A stretch of 36,544 nt of DNA from assembly GCA_029936315.1 (NCBI GenBank), contig JAPYTD010000045.1, positions 1 through 36,544 of the forward strand, given 5' to 3'. Made by a program: the position numbers and the translations under genes. The DNA comes from Planctomycetota bacterium (GTDB taxonomy: Bacteria > Planctomycetota > UBA1135 > UBA2386). Under the pieces are notes generated by a model that worked only from the letters and a program-made list of their open reading frames with translations, did no database searches and was not told the DNA's origin. Positions 7,122 to 15,810 of this stretch are shown piece by piece; the first letter of the stretch is position 1; every line of letters begins with the position of its first letter.

Positions 7122-9662
7122 TCAGCGCTTCTTGCCGGAGAGTTGCAGCGCAACTTCCGAAAACCCTGCCAGTCCAGGGTGTTTTGTTCCTGCTTCCCGT
7201 TGCAGGATCTGGATCTCGACCGAGCGGATGGCGCGAGTCCTGCCGAGGTCGATCACGGTGGCTGCGAGCGCATCCTCCGGGCAGTTCACCTCGGTTCGGC
7301 GTCGATTGATGGTGACCGCGACACGCTGCACCTGGTCGTAATGCCCGGCATTGAGCATGTTGGAGTTGACCGGAAACAAGACGATGCGATTGGCGCGAAC
7401 AGACTTGCTCCACTCCAACGTCAGCTTGGGATCCTTGGCCTTGGCTGCGCAGAGCCAGGCGGTGGCGTGCAGGCCATCGAGTGCTGCACGGGCAGCGTGA
7501 TCCTCGGCGGAGCTGGACGCACCGATCTTGACAGACGCCTGGTCCAGCAGGTTGTTTGCCATGTGATCGTTTGCCATCTGCTCGAGATTGCCCTGCATCC
7601 AGCGTTCGACATCGTGGTCGGCGCGGATTTCGAGCACGGCAGATCGAAGCCTGCTGCCATCGTCGAGTTCTACGATGGCGCTCAGCTTGCGCAGACCAGC
7701 GGTAGCAAAGCGGTGGCTTGCGAGGAAGCTCTCGGAGGTCCAGGCTTGCTCGGGGTCACCGATCACAGCCGCGATCGGCTGACCGTTCAGGAGATACTGT
7801 ACTTGGCGGATTCGTAAGTCATCGACGTCGACTTTCTCGTCGAAGCCCGCAACCCACATCATGCAGTTCACGCGGCCGGTCGCAGCGAGCAGCACGTCAC
7901 CTTTGCTGGTCCAGACTTCTGGTTTGCGAGTGGCCAGGCCGGTGACGGGTGCGGTGGCGCGGGTCAGGAACAGCAGTCCGAAGCAAGTCTCGTCGAATCG
8001 GCCCCAAGCGCCATCGTCGGATTGTCTGCCGATCAACCATTGGGCTCCTGCTCGGTACCAGGGAGTTCCCCCGATCTCCTCGAGACCGAGGAGTGCTCCG
8101 ACGCGTTCGACGCCGTACAGGTAGTAGTAGGTTGTACTGGGATAGCCAGGGTTGGTGGAGACGGTGAAGTTCTCGTCTAGCCAACGCAGTGCCTGGCGCT
8201 TGGATGGATGCAGTGCGCGCAGGGCCCTGCCGCCAAGTCCGCCGGGACATAAGCGGTCTGCGAGCGCCAGCACACAGAGTCCGGCAGTGGTCATGGAACC
8301 CGATTCGGGATACGTGCGTCCGCCCGCGAAATAGGTGTAGCCACCCATTTGTTCTTCACTTCTGGTCCCGCCTTTGCGGCCTCGCTGACCACTGGCTTTG
8401 AGGAATGGTTGGTGCAGGATGGTCTTCTTGGCCATCCTTCGCCAGATCTCCGTCTCGACCGGGATTCCAAGCTGGGCAGCACCGAAGAAACCAAGGGCGG
8501 CGAATTGTGTATTGGACAGGTCGACGGCTCCAGATGGGTAGGCCCAGCCGCCAGGTTCCGTCCGACTTTCGAGTGAGATCAGTTTCGTCGTCAGGCGGCG
8601 AGCCCACTCGCGGTGTTCCTTGGTCTTGGTGCCGACGCTGGCCAGGGCCAGGAGTTGGCAGCCAAAGGAGTAGACCTTGCTGGGATCTTTGGCGGCCAGG
8701 AATCGCAGGGCGGCCTGGATCGACGGGTGCTCTGGCGGCAGTCCGGACTTGGCCAGCGCATAGACTGCCAGCGCGGTGGGACCATTGCGGTAGGTACTGA
8801 TCGAGTAGCTCCAGGACCCATCGCGATTCTGCTGGCGGAGGATGTTCTGGACGCCGCGATCGATGGCGGTGTTGATCTTGGGCTGGAGTGTGGCCAGGGA
8901 TGGATACGTCTTCTTGGGGACCGTGGTGAAGGTAGGACCTTCGGCTTGTGGTGAGTTTTTGCCTTCTTTGCGAAAGATGGCCTTGATGCGGCGAGCGGAC
9001 AAGGCCGAGTCGTAGACGCGCAGTGTCTGAAGTGCGCCCTGCATCTTGTAGGCCTCGTTGCGATCCTGATAGGCACCGGCGACAAACATGTGGGTGTCTG
9101 CATAGAAGATCGGCCCTTGCTGATCTTCTGTTTCGGCGGCCAGTTGGCCGTCGACGTAGAGTCGTAGCCTCTTGCCGTCATAGGTGCCGATGACATGGTA
9201 GAACCGACCCAGGACGAATGGTGAAGCGGCAGTGAGGTAGGTCAGCCGGCGTTTCTTCTCGCTGCTCAGGGCGAAGCAGAACTTCCGATCACGGAACCCG
9301 AGCAGCCAGCCACGTTCGTCCTCGCCGTTGTCTTCGAGCGCGCCCAGGATTCCACCCCATTTCTGCGGCATGTCGATGGCGACCCATGCTTCGACGGAGA
9401 GAGAATGGCCTGGCAGTTGCGAGCTCTGCATCTTGCCGTTTGCAGACGCGATGGCATCGCTGGAACTACGGAGCAGGCATTGGCCAGGGCCGGTGCCGTA
9501 AAACACTGGCGCATTGCCGACCTGCAGGGGCAGGAGGCCGTGAGTTGCTCGAATGCTGCTGCCTTCGACCTGGGCCTGCTCCAGGCGCCATGCAAAGACC
9601 GGCCGGCCTTGGCCTGCAAGGCCTGCAACAAGCGCGGCCTGGACGAGCAGTATCCGGATCAT
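7122..9662 (-). CDS. exported LamG / prenyltransferase-repeat protein
   Basis: The ATG at 9662 is chosen because a signal peptide follows at once (MIRILLVQAALVAGLAGQG); an upstream in-frame start at 9698 would only add 12 polar residues. The 846-residue protein has three parts. Residues about 80-230 are a LamG/concanavalin-like domain (HSLSVEAWVAI, RFYHVIGTYDGKRLRLYVDG, LQTLRVYDSALS). Residues about 265-570 are alpha-toroid repeats of the prenyltransferase/squalene-cyclase type (IDRGVQNILRQQNRDGSW, GALLGLEEIGGTPWYRAG, WLIGRQSDDGAWG). The rest is a beta-rich region whose last 150 residues resemble a discoidin-like sugar-binding fold. The QxxDGxW-type repeats occur without a visible DxDD cyclase motif, so a binding or scaffold role is more likely than terpene cyclisation. 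It ends tail-to-tail with the RTX-calpain gene. Confidence 0.87.
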   Translation of the reverse strand: MIRILLVQAALVAGLAGQGRPVFAWRLEQAQVEGSSIRATHGLLPLQVGNAPVFYGTGPGQCLLRSSSDAIASANGKMQSSQLPGHSLSVEAWVAIDMPQKWGGILGALEDNGEDERGWLLGFRDRKFCFALSSEKKRRLTYLTAASPFVLGRFYHVIGTYDGKRLRLYVDGQLAAETEDQQGPIFYADTHMFVAGAYQDRNEAYKMQGALQTLRVYDSALSARRIKAIFRKEGKNSPQAEGPTFTTVPKKTYPSLATLQPKINTAIDRGVQNILRQQNRDGSWSYSISTYRNGPTALAVYALAKSGLPPEHPSIQAALRFLAAKDPSKVYSFGCQLLALASVGTKTKEHREWARRLTTKLISLESRTEPGGWAYPSGAVDLSNTQFAALGFFGAAQLGIPVETEIWRRMAKKTILHQPFLKASGQRGRKGGTRSEEQMGGYTYFAGGRTYPESGSMTTAGLCVLALADRLCPGGLGGRALRALHPSKRQALRWLDENFTVSTNPGYPSTTYYYLYGVERVGALLGLEEIGGTPWYRAGAQWLIGRQSDDGAWGRFDETCFGLLFLTRATAPVTGLATRKPEVWTSKGDVLLAATGRVNCMMWVAGFDEKVDVDDLRIRQVQYLLNGQPIAAVIGDPEQAWTSESFLASHRFATAGLRKLSAIVELDDGSRLRSAVLEIRADHDVERWMQGNLEQMANDHMANNLLDQASVKIGASSSAEDHAARAALDGLHATAWLCAAKAKDPKLTLEWSKSVRANRIVLFPVNSNMLNAGHYDQVQRVAVTINRRRTEVNCPEDALAATVIDLGRTRAIRSVEIQILQREAGTKHPGLAGFSEVALQLSGKKR

Positions 9663-9769
9663 GAACGCGAGTATCGCGTGCTGGCAAGCCGGGAGCAATT
9701 GGCTAGGTCCCCGATCGTGCAGCCATGGTTGTTTCTACACCATCGCGATACCCGGCGGGGACGAGCCCA

Positions 9770-11659
9770 TCAGTGCCCGTCGTTTGCGCGCCGCGTGCGC
9801 TCGCGCCATTCTGTTTCGATGGCGCGCACTCGCTCCGGAGTCAACGGCGTCGTGCGTTCTCGGACAGCGGCCGCGCGGTTTGCGACATCTACGTTTGGAT
9901 CGAATGCTTCGATGTAAGCGCGCGGCGCCCGCCGGTCGTGCGCCATGAACCGCATTGTGGCAAACGTAGGCACGATCTGTGCAACTTCCTGCGCTGTTAG
10001 ATAGTCGCGTGCATGCTCGGCAAAGATGAGCACGAGAAAGCCAACGGCACCCTCGACGTCCTCGGGCGAAGCTCCCGGCAGTGTACCGATCGCGGCCCGC
10101 AGTTCGTCCTTCGTCAGACGCGTATCGCCATCGTGGTCGGCATTGGCCAGCAGCGCTTCGAGCACCGGCGCGGGGATGACCCAAGATCCAGAGCGATCTA
10201 TTGGCGTGCGTGCTGCGACCCAATCATTGAGCCCGAGCCGATCGATGATGGCGTAGTCGGGTAATGCCCACCCCGCCAACCCAACGCCGGTAAACACTCC
10301 GACAGGGCGGTCGTTGGCGTCGACCGTGACACGTCGCCGCGGTGGGAACTTCTGCACCTCGCCTTCTAGAAACAGCGTATGCAAGTGGGGCCGGCCACAG
10401 AGCACGTTGATCTGCAGCCACGCCTGGGTGCGATCGTGCCAGTGCCACAACGGCTGTAGCCAACTCGGCAGCTTCTTGGCGAGCGGCTGGTAAAACACCG
10501 ACAGGCGCGGCTCGGTCAGCGCCAAGTGCGCCCAACCGACGGAACCCGCCAAGCCCAGAGAGAGCGTGCAAACGACCGGCAGAGCGGATCCGGCGCGCAT
10601 GCGAACCGCCATCGCTGCCGCCGACAGTGCGCTTAACGGCACCAGTTGGCTCAACACACGATACTCAAACGCATCGCCACCCACGCGCAGTGTGTAGTAG
10701 CCAGCATGGAAAACCGTGGCTGCTACGGCGGCCAGGGCGGGCACGTTTTGCATCGCGGACCGCATCGCGTTGCGGCCGCCACGCAGCAGTTCGGAAACAA
10801 ACCACGTCACCGCCAACAAGGCCCACAGCCAGGTCCCATGCTCGAAGCAAAAGCTCAAGAAATACCGGACGCCGGCCTCGGGCCACGGTGTCGAGACCTT
10901 CGCGTAGTAGGTGTTTGGCAGGAACTCGCCATAGAACCACAAGTGCCACAACAGATGCGCGCCAACGATGGTTAGGGGCAATAGGGCGATGGCGGTGTGA
11001 GTGAGGCGCCGTTCGCGACGCACCACACTGAGGCCGGCGGTCGCGAGTGTCGCGGCGACAAACAACAGCCCATCGGGCCGGGCCAGGGCAGCGATTGCCG
11101 CCACCGTTGTCCACACTGCGAGCCAACTCGCTGTGCGCCGTTCGCGCGCCCGGAAAGCGAGTACAACCCACGAAACGAATGCCAAGTTGAACAACGAGGT
11201 ACCGAGGCCACCGGTCATCCATTGCAGGAAGGTGCGGTTTCCGGCAATCGCCGCGAGAGTGCAAAACAGCGCAACGGTGCTGAGGCGGTGACCGCGTCGG
11301 TCGCGGATGCGACCGGCGGCGACGGCGATCACCGCAAACAGCATGACGCCATATGCGATGGAGATTATGTGCGCCGATTGTGGTGGCTCGACGCCAAACC
11401 AACTCCAGGCGGCCCACAGCGAAGCCGCCCACAAGAAACTCGAATAGCCGTCAACAGGAAGAAACGGCGGTGCGTTCCAAACCAGACCAAGCCCATCGTG
11501 CGCATTCGATGCGTAGCGAAACGTGATGTAGGCATCGTCGGGTAAGAACGCCAAACACACTGCCCCGTAGACGACGAACGCGCCCAGGCCCAGCAGCATG
11601 GCCGCGCGTGCGGACCAGGCTGGCATGAAGGTCTGGGGCATCGTGGAGGAGTCTCGCAT
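9770..11659 (-). CDS. GT-C membrane glycosyltransferase with C-terminal EF-hand
   Basis: This is a polytopic membrane protein of about 629 residues. GTG at 11662, ATG at 11659 and ATG at 11641 are all possible starts; none has a good ribosome binding site. The N-terminal region carries DDAYITFRYASNAHDGLGLV and a PVDGYSSFLWA segment. This is the pattern of GT-C arabinosyl- or mannosyltransferase-like proteins that use lipid-phosphate sugars; the DD pair is the expected catalytic site. Several hydrophobic helices follow. The C-terminal tail is soluble and includes a canonical EF-hand loop at about residues 509-520 (numbered from the GTG: D509, D511, D513, R515, T517, E520) in NADHDGDTRLTKDE. 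An EF-hand on this enzyme class is uncommon and suggests calcium binding on the outer face. The sugar donor and acceptor cannot be predicted. Confidence 0.85.
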   Translation of the reverse strand: MRDSSTMPQTFMPAWSARAAMLLGLGAFVVYGAVCLAFLPDDAYITFRYASNAHDGLGLVWNAPPFLPVDGYSSFLWAASLWAAWSWFGVEPPQSAHIISIAYGVMLFAVIAVAAGRIRDRRGHRLSTVALFCTLAAIAGNRTFLQWMTGGLGTSLFNLAFVSWVVLAFRARERRTASWLAVWTTVAAIAALARPDGLLFVAATLATAGLSVVRRERRLTHTAIALLPLTIVGAHLLWHLWFYGEFLPNTYYAKVSTPWPEAGVRYFLSFCFEHGTWLWALLAVTWFVSELLRGGRNAMRSAMQNVPALAAVAATVFHAGYYTLRVGGDAFEYRVLSQLVPLSALSAAAMAVRMRAGSALPVVCTLSLGLAGSVGWAHLALTEPRLSVFYQPLAKKLPSWLQPLWHWHDRTQAWLQINVLCGRPHLHTLFLEGEVQKFPPRRRVTVDANDRPVGVFTGVGLAGWALPDYAIIDRLGLNDWVAARTPIDRSGSWVIPAPVLEALLANADHDGDTRLTKDELRAAIGTLPGASPEDVEGAVGFLVLIFAEHARDYLTAQEVAQIVPTFATMRFMAHDRRAPRAYIEAFDPNVDVANRAAAVRERTTPLTPERVRAIETEWRERTRRANDGH

Positions 11660-11662
11660 CAC

Positions 11663-12184
11663 TGTTCTCGCAGGGCGTGCGGGCTCGCTCGCCGATCAGT
11701 CTCGCACGCTAACAACCCTTCGGGGAGGGGTCAAACGTTGGCAGTGTCCGAGAAAGGCGATCGGGTCGGCAACTAGCTCGAATACGACGCGCCACTCGTT
11801 GAGCGCAGCCGCGATCGCACTTTCGACGCAATCGCAAAGTCGGTCGTGCGCCACAAGAGCATGCTTGGCGATCGGCTGCATGCGCGTGACACCCAGGCGC
11901 AAGTCGCTGAGGCTCGACTCGCATGCAACATCCTCAACTGCATGACGCAACTTGGCCTGCCGGCTACGTACGTGGTTAGGATGTGAACTCAATTGCTTGG
12001 GGCTACGGTCTTGTTGAGTTTGGCGTTCGCGTACCAACGCCACGGTTAGCGCGGGCCCACAACTAGAGAGTCGTGGCGCGGAACGCATTCGAAGCAGAAA
12101 GGCCTTGGGGAGCAGCCGCGTCGACAATCCAGCTCTGCACATGAAGCTCCACACCCGGAGGCGGAGTCTGCGGCAAGGGCACCC
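11663..12184. other. gene-poor region
   Basis: These 522 bp hold no gene I can defend. A minus-strand frame (11696-12154, 152 codons) reads plausibly in its last 80 residues (for example RLCDCVESAIAAALNEWRVV) but has no recognisable family, signal peptide or ribosome binding site, and the plus strand is open over part of the same stretch. It may be a decayed gene. The first bases probably include the promoter of the glycosyltransferase. Confidence 0.3.
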
Positions 12185-12480
12185 TCATCGTGGCTTCCCA
12201 GCAGCGTTTGTCACCGCCAGCAACGCTACGTCCACGCTGGGCACCAACGTGCCGCCCAACAGAGGCAAGTTCACGCGGCCAAAGCCGAAGACAAACACGG
12301 TAGGCACGTTCGCCGGGACGCGGTAGAGATCCACTGAGAAGCCACCGGCGATCAGAGGGCCGTTGCCAGCCAGGTATGGCTCACCGCGAGATCCGGCGAG
12401 GCTGCCACCCAGATTGCACCACGGGTCTCCGCCAAGACCGCGCATGAAGACTAACTTCGGCGTTGAACCGAACGTGCTCT
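12185..12480 (-). pseudogene. C-terminal fragment of a secreted planctomycete protein
   Basis: Minus-strand translation gives a C-terminal module common in exported planctomycete proteins: LGGSLAGSRGEPYLAGNG, then FSVDLYRVPANVPTVFVFGF, ending LAVTNAAGKPR and a stop. The similarity begins just after a copy of repeat module A (12485-12519). Upstream of that the frame continues only through repeat-derived residues, with no signal peptide. I read it as a 5'-truncated gene. A short functional gene cannot be excluded. Confidence 0.55.
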
Positions 12481-12484
12481 CTGC

Positions 12485-12519
12485 GTGTAGGTGATTCAAG
12501 CTGCGGTGCGGACCACCCG
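12485..12519 (+). repeat. dispersed repeat module A, copy A1
   Basis: This copy starts GTGTAGGTGATTCAAGC and runs to GGACCACCCGG. It matches copy A5 (35212-35254) almost base for base over about 33 bp. It lies exactly between two oppositely oriented fragments of secreted-protein genes, so it probably marks a rearrangement point. Confidence 0.8.
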
Positions 12520-12520
12520 G

Positions 12521-12769
12521 ATGAGCGGGGCACCCTTCTCGAGATTCAGCGACAGGTGCCCCCATTCTCCTCCATCGGTCGGCACGCCGGCCTACTCGTG
12601 GGTCATCGCCAACAACCCGAGCATCATCAGTCAGACCGTGTTCTGCCAGCGCATCGCTATCGATGTCTTCCCTTCACTAACGTTCGAAGGCACAACGGGC
12701 CTCGGCTGGCGTTGCCTGTATCCAGCTGGCCAGGCAAGTTGTCCTTCATTGCTCGTCGCGCAAAGGTGA
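12521..12769 (+). pseudogene. C-terminal fragment of another secreted protein
   Basis: The plus-strand frame, open from repeat copy A1 onward, reads GTPAYSWVIANNPSIISQTV, then FCQRIAIDVF and ends GLGWRCLYPAGQASCPSLLVAQR. The W-x-I-x-N-x-P-S-x-x-x-Q-x-x-F-x-Q-x pattern is the last part of the C-terminal module seen in planctomycete exported proteins; compare NWTRSWPNSVQGQYYIQ in the gene at 18656-19099. The start of the protein is missing and the 5' end abuts the repeat. Its 3' end overlaps the end of the antisense GH51 gene by 24 bp. Confidence 0.5.
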
Positions 12770-14335
12770 CTTCTCTAACGGTATGTCAACAATAACCAGT
12801 GAATGAGGAGGTAGGCTGACGCCTCCTTTCTTGAAGGTCAATTCTATCTTCTTTGGCGCCACGCGGCGTGGATGTTCGATGTCGTTGTAGGAATCGGGTG
12901 AGTCCCCCGTGAGAACTGTTGCCTTGTATGTGCCATCAATGGTCAGCTCTGCCATTTGCAGCGTGCAGGCGACCTCTTTCGACGGGGAACGATTGATTAT
13001 GGCGACAGCCCATTTCTTGCCTGATTCATCCACCGTGGCGATGGCATCAACCACTGCAACGGATTCCGCGCCACGGGTAAGTCTGCCCGCGTTGACTCGT
13101 GTTCTAACCACGCGCGACTGAAGCAGGTTGGCGTACATCGCCATGGCGTGGAAATGGGTGCGCTTGACGATCCCTTTGGGATGGACGTAGAGAGGCCCCG
13201 TCTGGTTCACGAGACACGAGATGTTCGCCATGGCGACGTCATCGGCGTGGCGAAGGCAGGCGTTGAAGAACGAAGCGCAAAACAGAGCATCGGCCATGGT
13301 GTAGAGCGAGGGATCAAGGCTCTTGTCGCGCGCCTTGATCAATGCTGCGACTGCGGGGTCACTATAATCAACCTTGCGTGCTTTATGACCGGAAAAGCCC
13401 GGGTGGTGCCAAGAGCGAAGGTTCCATTCATCAAAGGCAATCTTGATCCGCCCTCGCATGCCGGCTTGGTCGATCGACTTCACTACGGCGCCTATGTGAG
13501 TATCTGGCTTCTCGGAGACCATCATGCAGGACAGGTAGTCCGGTGTATGGTGCTTCTGGAAGTTTGGGACCCAGTATTCGTGAATTGAGAGGAGATCCAA
13601 GTGCTTCCCCGCAGTCTCGAAAAGATATGGATCAATATGTGCACTCGGCCCGTGTGCTCCCGAGCATGTAACTACAATACTCGGATCGCCCCGTTTCATC
13701 GCGACGGCTGTATCGCGAACCTTATCGATATACCCTCTCCCGCCCTTTTCGTTTCCTACACTCCAGAACCTGACGTTGAACGGTTCAGGGTGCCCGTTCA
13801 TGCTGCGGATTTCGGCGAGCCTGCCCGTCTTTGCGTTGCAATAGGCCACCCAGTCAGCCATTTCCTCGATGCTGGCCAGGCTGTTTTGACAAATATAGGG
13901 TTCAGCGCCGAGTCGTCGACAGAGTTCTACAAACTCGTGGGTGCCGAACGTGTTAGGCTCACGTACGCCCCAACGGTCGTCGTCATAAGGTTGACGAACC
14001 TTCCCGACACCTTTCTGCCAGTGGTAGCTGTCAACGAAGCAGCCACCTGGCCAGCGGATAACGGGCACCTTCAATTCTTTGATTGCTTCGATTACATCGT
14101 GGCGAAAGCCCTTTTTGTCGGCCAGCGATGAACCGGGCTCAAAGAACCCGCCGTAGATCTGTTTGCCAAGATGCTCGATGAAGCCGCCGAAGATCATCGG
14201 ATTGTATTCCTTGGCCGGCGCACCTGTGTCGATCACAACGGTCGCCTTGTTTGACGCCGGTTGTTGTTCAGATGCCGAAGCCGCACTCATAATACTGAGC
14301 ACCACTACACCTATTGTGAAACGGTATGTGTTCAT
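12746..14335 (-). CDS. secreted GH51 alpha-L-arabinofuranosidase
   Basis: The frame is open from 14428. I choose the ATG at 14335 because a signal peptide follows (MNTYRFTIGVVVLSIMSAASASE); ATG 14359 is the alternative. The 529-residue product shows the GH51 TIM-barrel pattern: MIFGGFIEHLGKQIYGG, then VIRWPGGCFVDSYHW. The acid/base Glu is in WSVGNEKG (E196) and the nucleophile Glu in AFDEWNL (E303), followed by a C-terminal beta-sandwich ending SLPPHSLVIVDI. It should release terminal arabinofuranose from arabinan or arabinoxylan outside the cytoplasm. By eye its base composition is less GC-rich than YchF or the RTX-calpain gene. It lies between two same-orientation copies of repeat module A, which together hint at horizontal acquisition or local rearrangement. 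Confidence 0.93.
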   Translation of the reverse strand: MNTYRFTIGVVVLSIMSAASASEQQPASNKATVVIDTGAPAKEYNPMIFGGFIEHLGKQIYGGFFEPGSSLADKKGFRHDVIEAIKELKVPVIRWPGGCFVDSYHWQKGVGKVRQPYDDDRWGVREPNTFGTHEFVELCRRLGAEPYICQNSLASIEEMADWVAYCNAKTGRLAEIRSMNGHPEPFNVRFWSVGNEKGGRGYIDKVRDTAVAMKRGDPSIVVTCSGAHGPSAHIDPYLFETAGKHLDLLSIHEYWVPNFQKHHTPDYLSCMMVSEKPDTHIGAVVKSIDQAGMRGRIKIAFDEWNLRSWHHPGFSGHKARKVDYSDPAVAALIKARDKSLDPSLYTMADALFCASFFNACLRHADDVAMANISCLVNQTGPLYVHPKGIVKRTHFHAMAMYANLLQSRVVRTRVNAGRLTRGAESVAVVDAIATVDESGKKWAVAIINRSPSKEVACTLQMAELTIDGTYKATVLTGDSPDSYNDIEHPRRVAPKKIELTFKKGGVSLPPHSLVIVDIPLEKSPLRDEQ

Positions 14336-14411
14336 CTTGTCTACGTATCGGGGTTTCATGATCGCGGACAACGAGCGGTTGTAGGCAGCCGGTGATCCAG
14401 GGCAAGATGGA

Positions 14412-14460
14412 GGGTGTAGGACATTCAAGCTGCGGCTCGGACCACCCGAACCCCACCCAA
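14412..14460 (+). repeat. dispersed repeat module A, copy A2
   Basis: This copy reads GGGTGTAGGACATTCAAGC, then TGCGGCTCGGACCACCCGAA and CCCCACCCA. It is nearly identical to copy A4 (35014-35060). It lies just downstream of the YchF stop codon and upstream of the GH51 gene. Confidence 0.82.
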
Positions 14461-14467
14461 CCAGGTG

Positions 14468-15565
14468 TCAGTTCGCGATCAGGAAGTGGCAGATGTCGCC
14501 GTCCTGCAGCACGTATGCCTTGCCTTCGATCCGCAGCTTGCCGGCGTCACGGATCGCTTTTTCGGCCTTGAACTCCATGAGATCGCTGAACTGATAAACC
14601 TCGGCGCGGACGAACTTCTTGATGAAGTCGGTGTGGATGACGCCGGCAGCGATGGGGGCAACGTCTCCCTTGTGGATTACCCAGGCGCGGGTCTCCTTTT
14701 CGCCAGCCGTAAAGAAGGTTTGCAGCCCCAGTAGGTCGAAGGTGCGGGTGATGATGCGCGACAGCCCAGACTCGGTGAAGCCAAAGTCATCCATGAACTG
14801 GGCGGCGTCGGTTTCGTCCATCGTCGCAAACTCGGCTTCCAGATCGCCGCACAGATGGGCGACTTCGGCGCCGGTCTGCTCGGCGTACTGCCGCAACGCC
14901 TGCACATGCTCGCCCTGCCCCTGCTGATCGTCATCGCCGACGTTGGCCAGGAACAACACCGGTTTGATCGTCATCAGGAACAGCGGCTGCAACAACTGGC
15001 GCTCGGTGTCGGTGAACTCGGCCTGCCGCAGCAAGGTGCCGTCATCCAGGAAAGCGAGCGCCTTTTCGAAGGCCGTGACCTGCGCCTTCATGTCCTTGTC
15101 GCCGGTGCGAGCCCTCTTGCCGACGCGAGTGATGTTGCGCTTCAGCGTCTCGCAATCGGTCTGCGTCAGTTCCATCTCGACGATCTCGGCGTCGGTGGCG
15201 GGATCGAGGCTGCCGCCGCTGTGTTGCACGCCGTCGTTCTTGAAGCAGCGCACGACGTGCAGCAGCGCGTCGCTCTCCTTGATCGCGCCGAGGAAGCCAA
15301 CCCCCATGCCGGCACCCTCACTCGAACCCGAGACCAGTGCTGGGATGTCGGTGATGTGCATCTGTGCCGGGATGATCTTCTTGGTCTCGATGTGATCGGT
15401 GATCTGTTGCAGGCGCGGATCGGGCAGATCGACGATGCCGGGGACCGGTGCGGTCGTCGAGAACATGTTGATGCTGCGCGACTGGGCTTCGGTGCCGGTT
15501 ATTGCCTGGAAGACGGTGGTTTTTCCAACGTTGGGGAGGCCGACGATGCCTGCAGTGAGAGTCAT
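14468..15565 (-). CDS. ychF: YchF/OLA1 family P-loop ATPase
   Basis: This 365-residue protein matches the YchF subgroup of Obg-like GTPases along its whole length. The P-loop is GLPNVGKTT (residues 9-17), the switch/G3 region reads DIPALVSGSSEGAGMG, and FLGAIKESDALLHVVRCF follows. LANVGDDD stands where the family's atypical G4 lies; this deviation from NKxD is why YchF prefers ATP over GTP. A coiled helical insert (about 130-200) and a C-terminal TGS domain (about 280-365, ending LQDGDICHFLIAN) complete it. It is cytoplasmic, ribosome-associated and linked to stress responses. The residues after the P-loop (NMFSTTAPVPGIV instead of the usual NYPF-type start) are somewhat divergent. It stands alone, with repeat copies on both sides. 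Confidence 0.96.
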   Translation of the reverse strand: MTLTAGIVGLPNVGKTTVFQAITGTEAQSRSINMFSTTAPVPGIVDLPDPRLQQITDHIETKKIIPAQMHITDIPALVSGSSEGAGMGVGFLGAIKESDALLHVVRCFKNDGVQHSGGSLDPATDAEIVEMELTQTDCETLKRNITRVGKRARTGDKDMKAQVTAFEKALAFLDDGTLLRQAEFTDTERQLLQPLFLMTIKPVLFLANVGDDDQQGQGEHVQALRQYAEQTGAEVAHLCGDLEAEFATMDETDAAQFMDDFGFTESGLSRIITRTFDLLGLQTFFTAGEKETRAWVIHKGDVAPIAAGVIHTDFIKKFVRAEVYQFSDLMEFKAEKAIRDAGKLRIEGKAYVLQDGDICHFLIAN

Positions 15566-15594
15566 GCGGAAAAAGCGGTGCTTTGGGTGCGGTC

Positions 15595-15640
15595 GGGGTC
15601 TAGGAGAAACAACGTGCGGCTCAGATCATCCGAACCCTGC
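15595..15640 (+). repeat. dispersed repeat module A, diverged copy A3
   Basis: The copy reads GGGGTCTAGGAGAAACAACG, then TGCGGCTCAGATCATCCGAA and CCCT. It lies about 30 bp upstream of the YchF start codon. Its middle (GAGAAACAACG) differs from the GATTCAAGC or ACATTCAAGC of the other copies but matches the short piece at 18556-18583. Confidence 0.65.
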
Positions 15641-15670
15641 CAATCCACAATCCCGCCTCCACGGCACCCC

Positions 15671-15755
15671 GTCAACCCAACAGTTTCCCAGCCAGCTACC
15701 AGGGCACTCCGCCGGAAACTCCACCCACCAGACACACCGCTCCCCCACAGCGACC
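15671..15755 (+). repeat. degenerate copy of repeat module B (B3)
   Basis: It begins GTCAACCCA, contains CTCCGCCGGAAACTCCACCC where the good copies have the stem-loop, and ends ACACACCGCTCCCCCAC. The order module A then module B, with the same spacing class, matches the full element at 35014-35186. Confidence 0.5.
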
Positions 15756-15770
15756 CCGCAACCGCCATCT

Positions 15771-15810
15771 GTTCACCTGGCGCGCGACTTTGCGCGTTCA
15801 CCTGGCGCGC
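15771..15810 (+). repeat. 15-bp direct repeat, two copies
   Basis: GTTCACCTGGCGCGC occurs at 15771-15785 and again at 15796-15810, a 25-bp period. It lies in a spacer without a recognised gene. The rest of the spacer up to 15944 is open on the plus strand and ends with a protein-like stretch (AWIVEQLDPDLERAAGYDL) that may be a gene remnant. Confidence 0.6.

Noticed and set aside
11696..12154. Minus-strand frame of 152 codons
   Set aside because: No family, no ribosome binding site, and the plus strand is equally open over much of the stretch.
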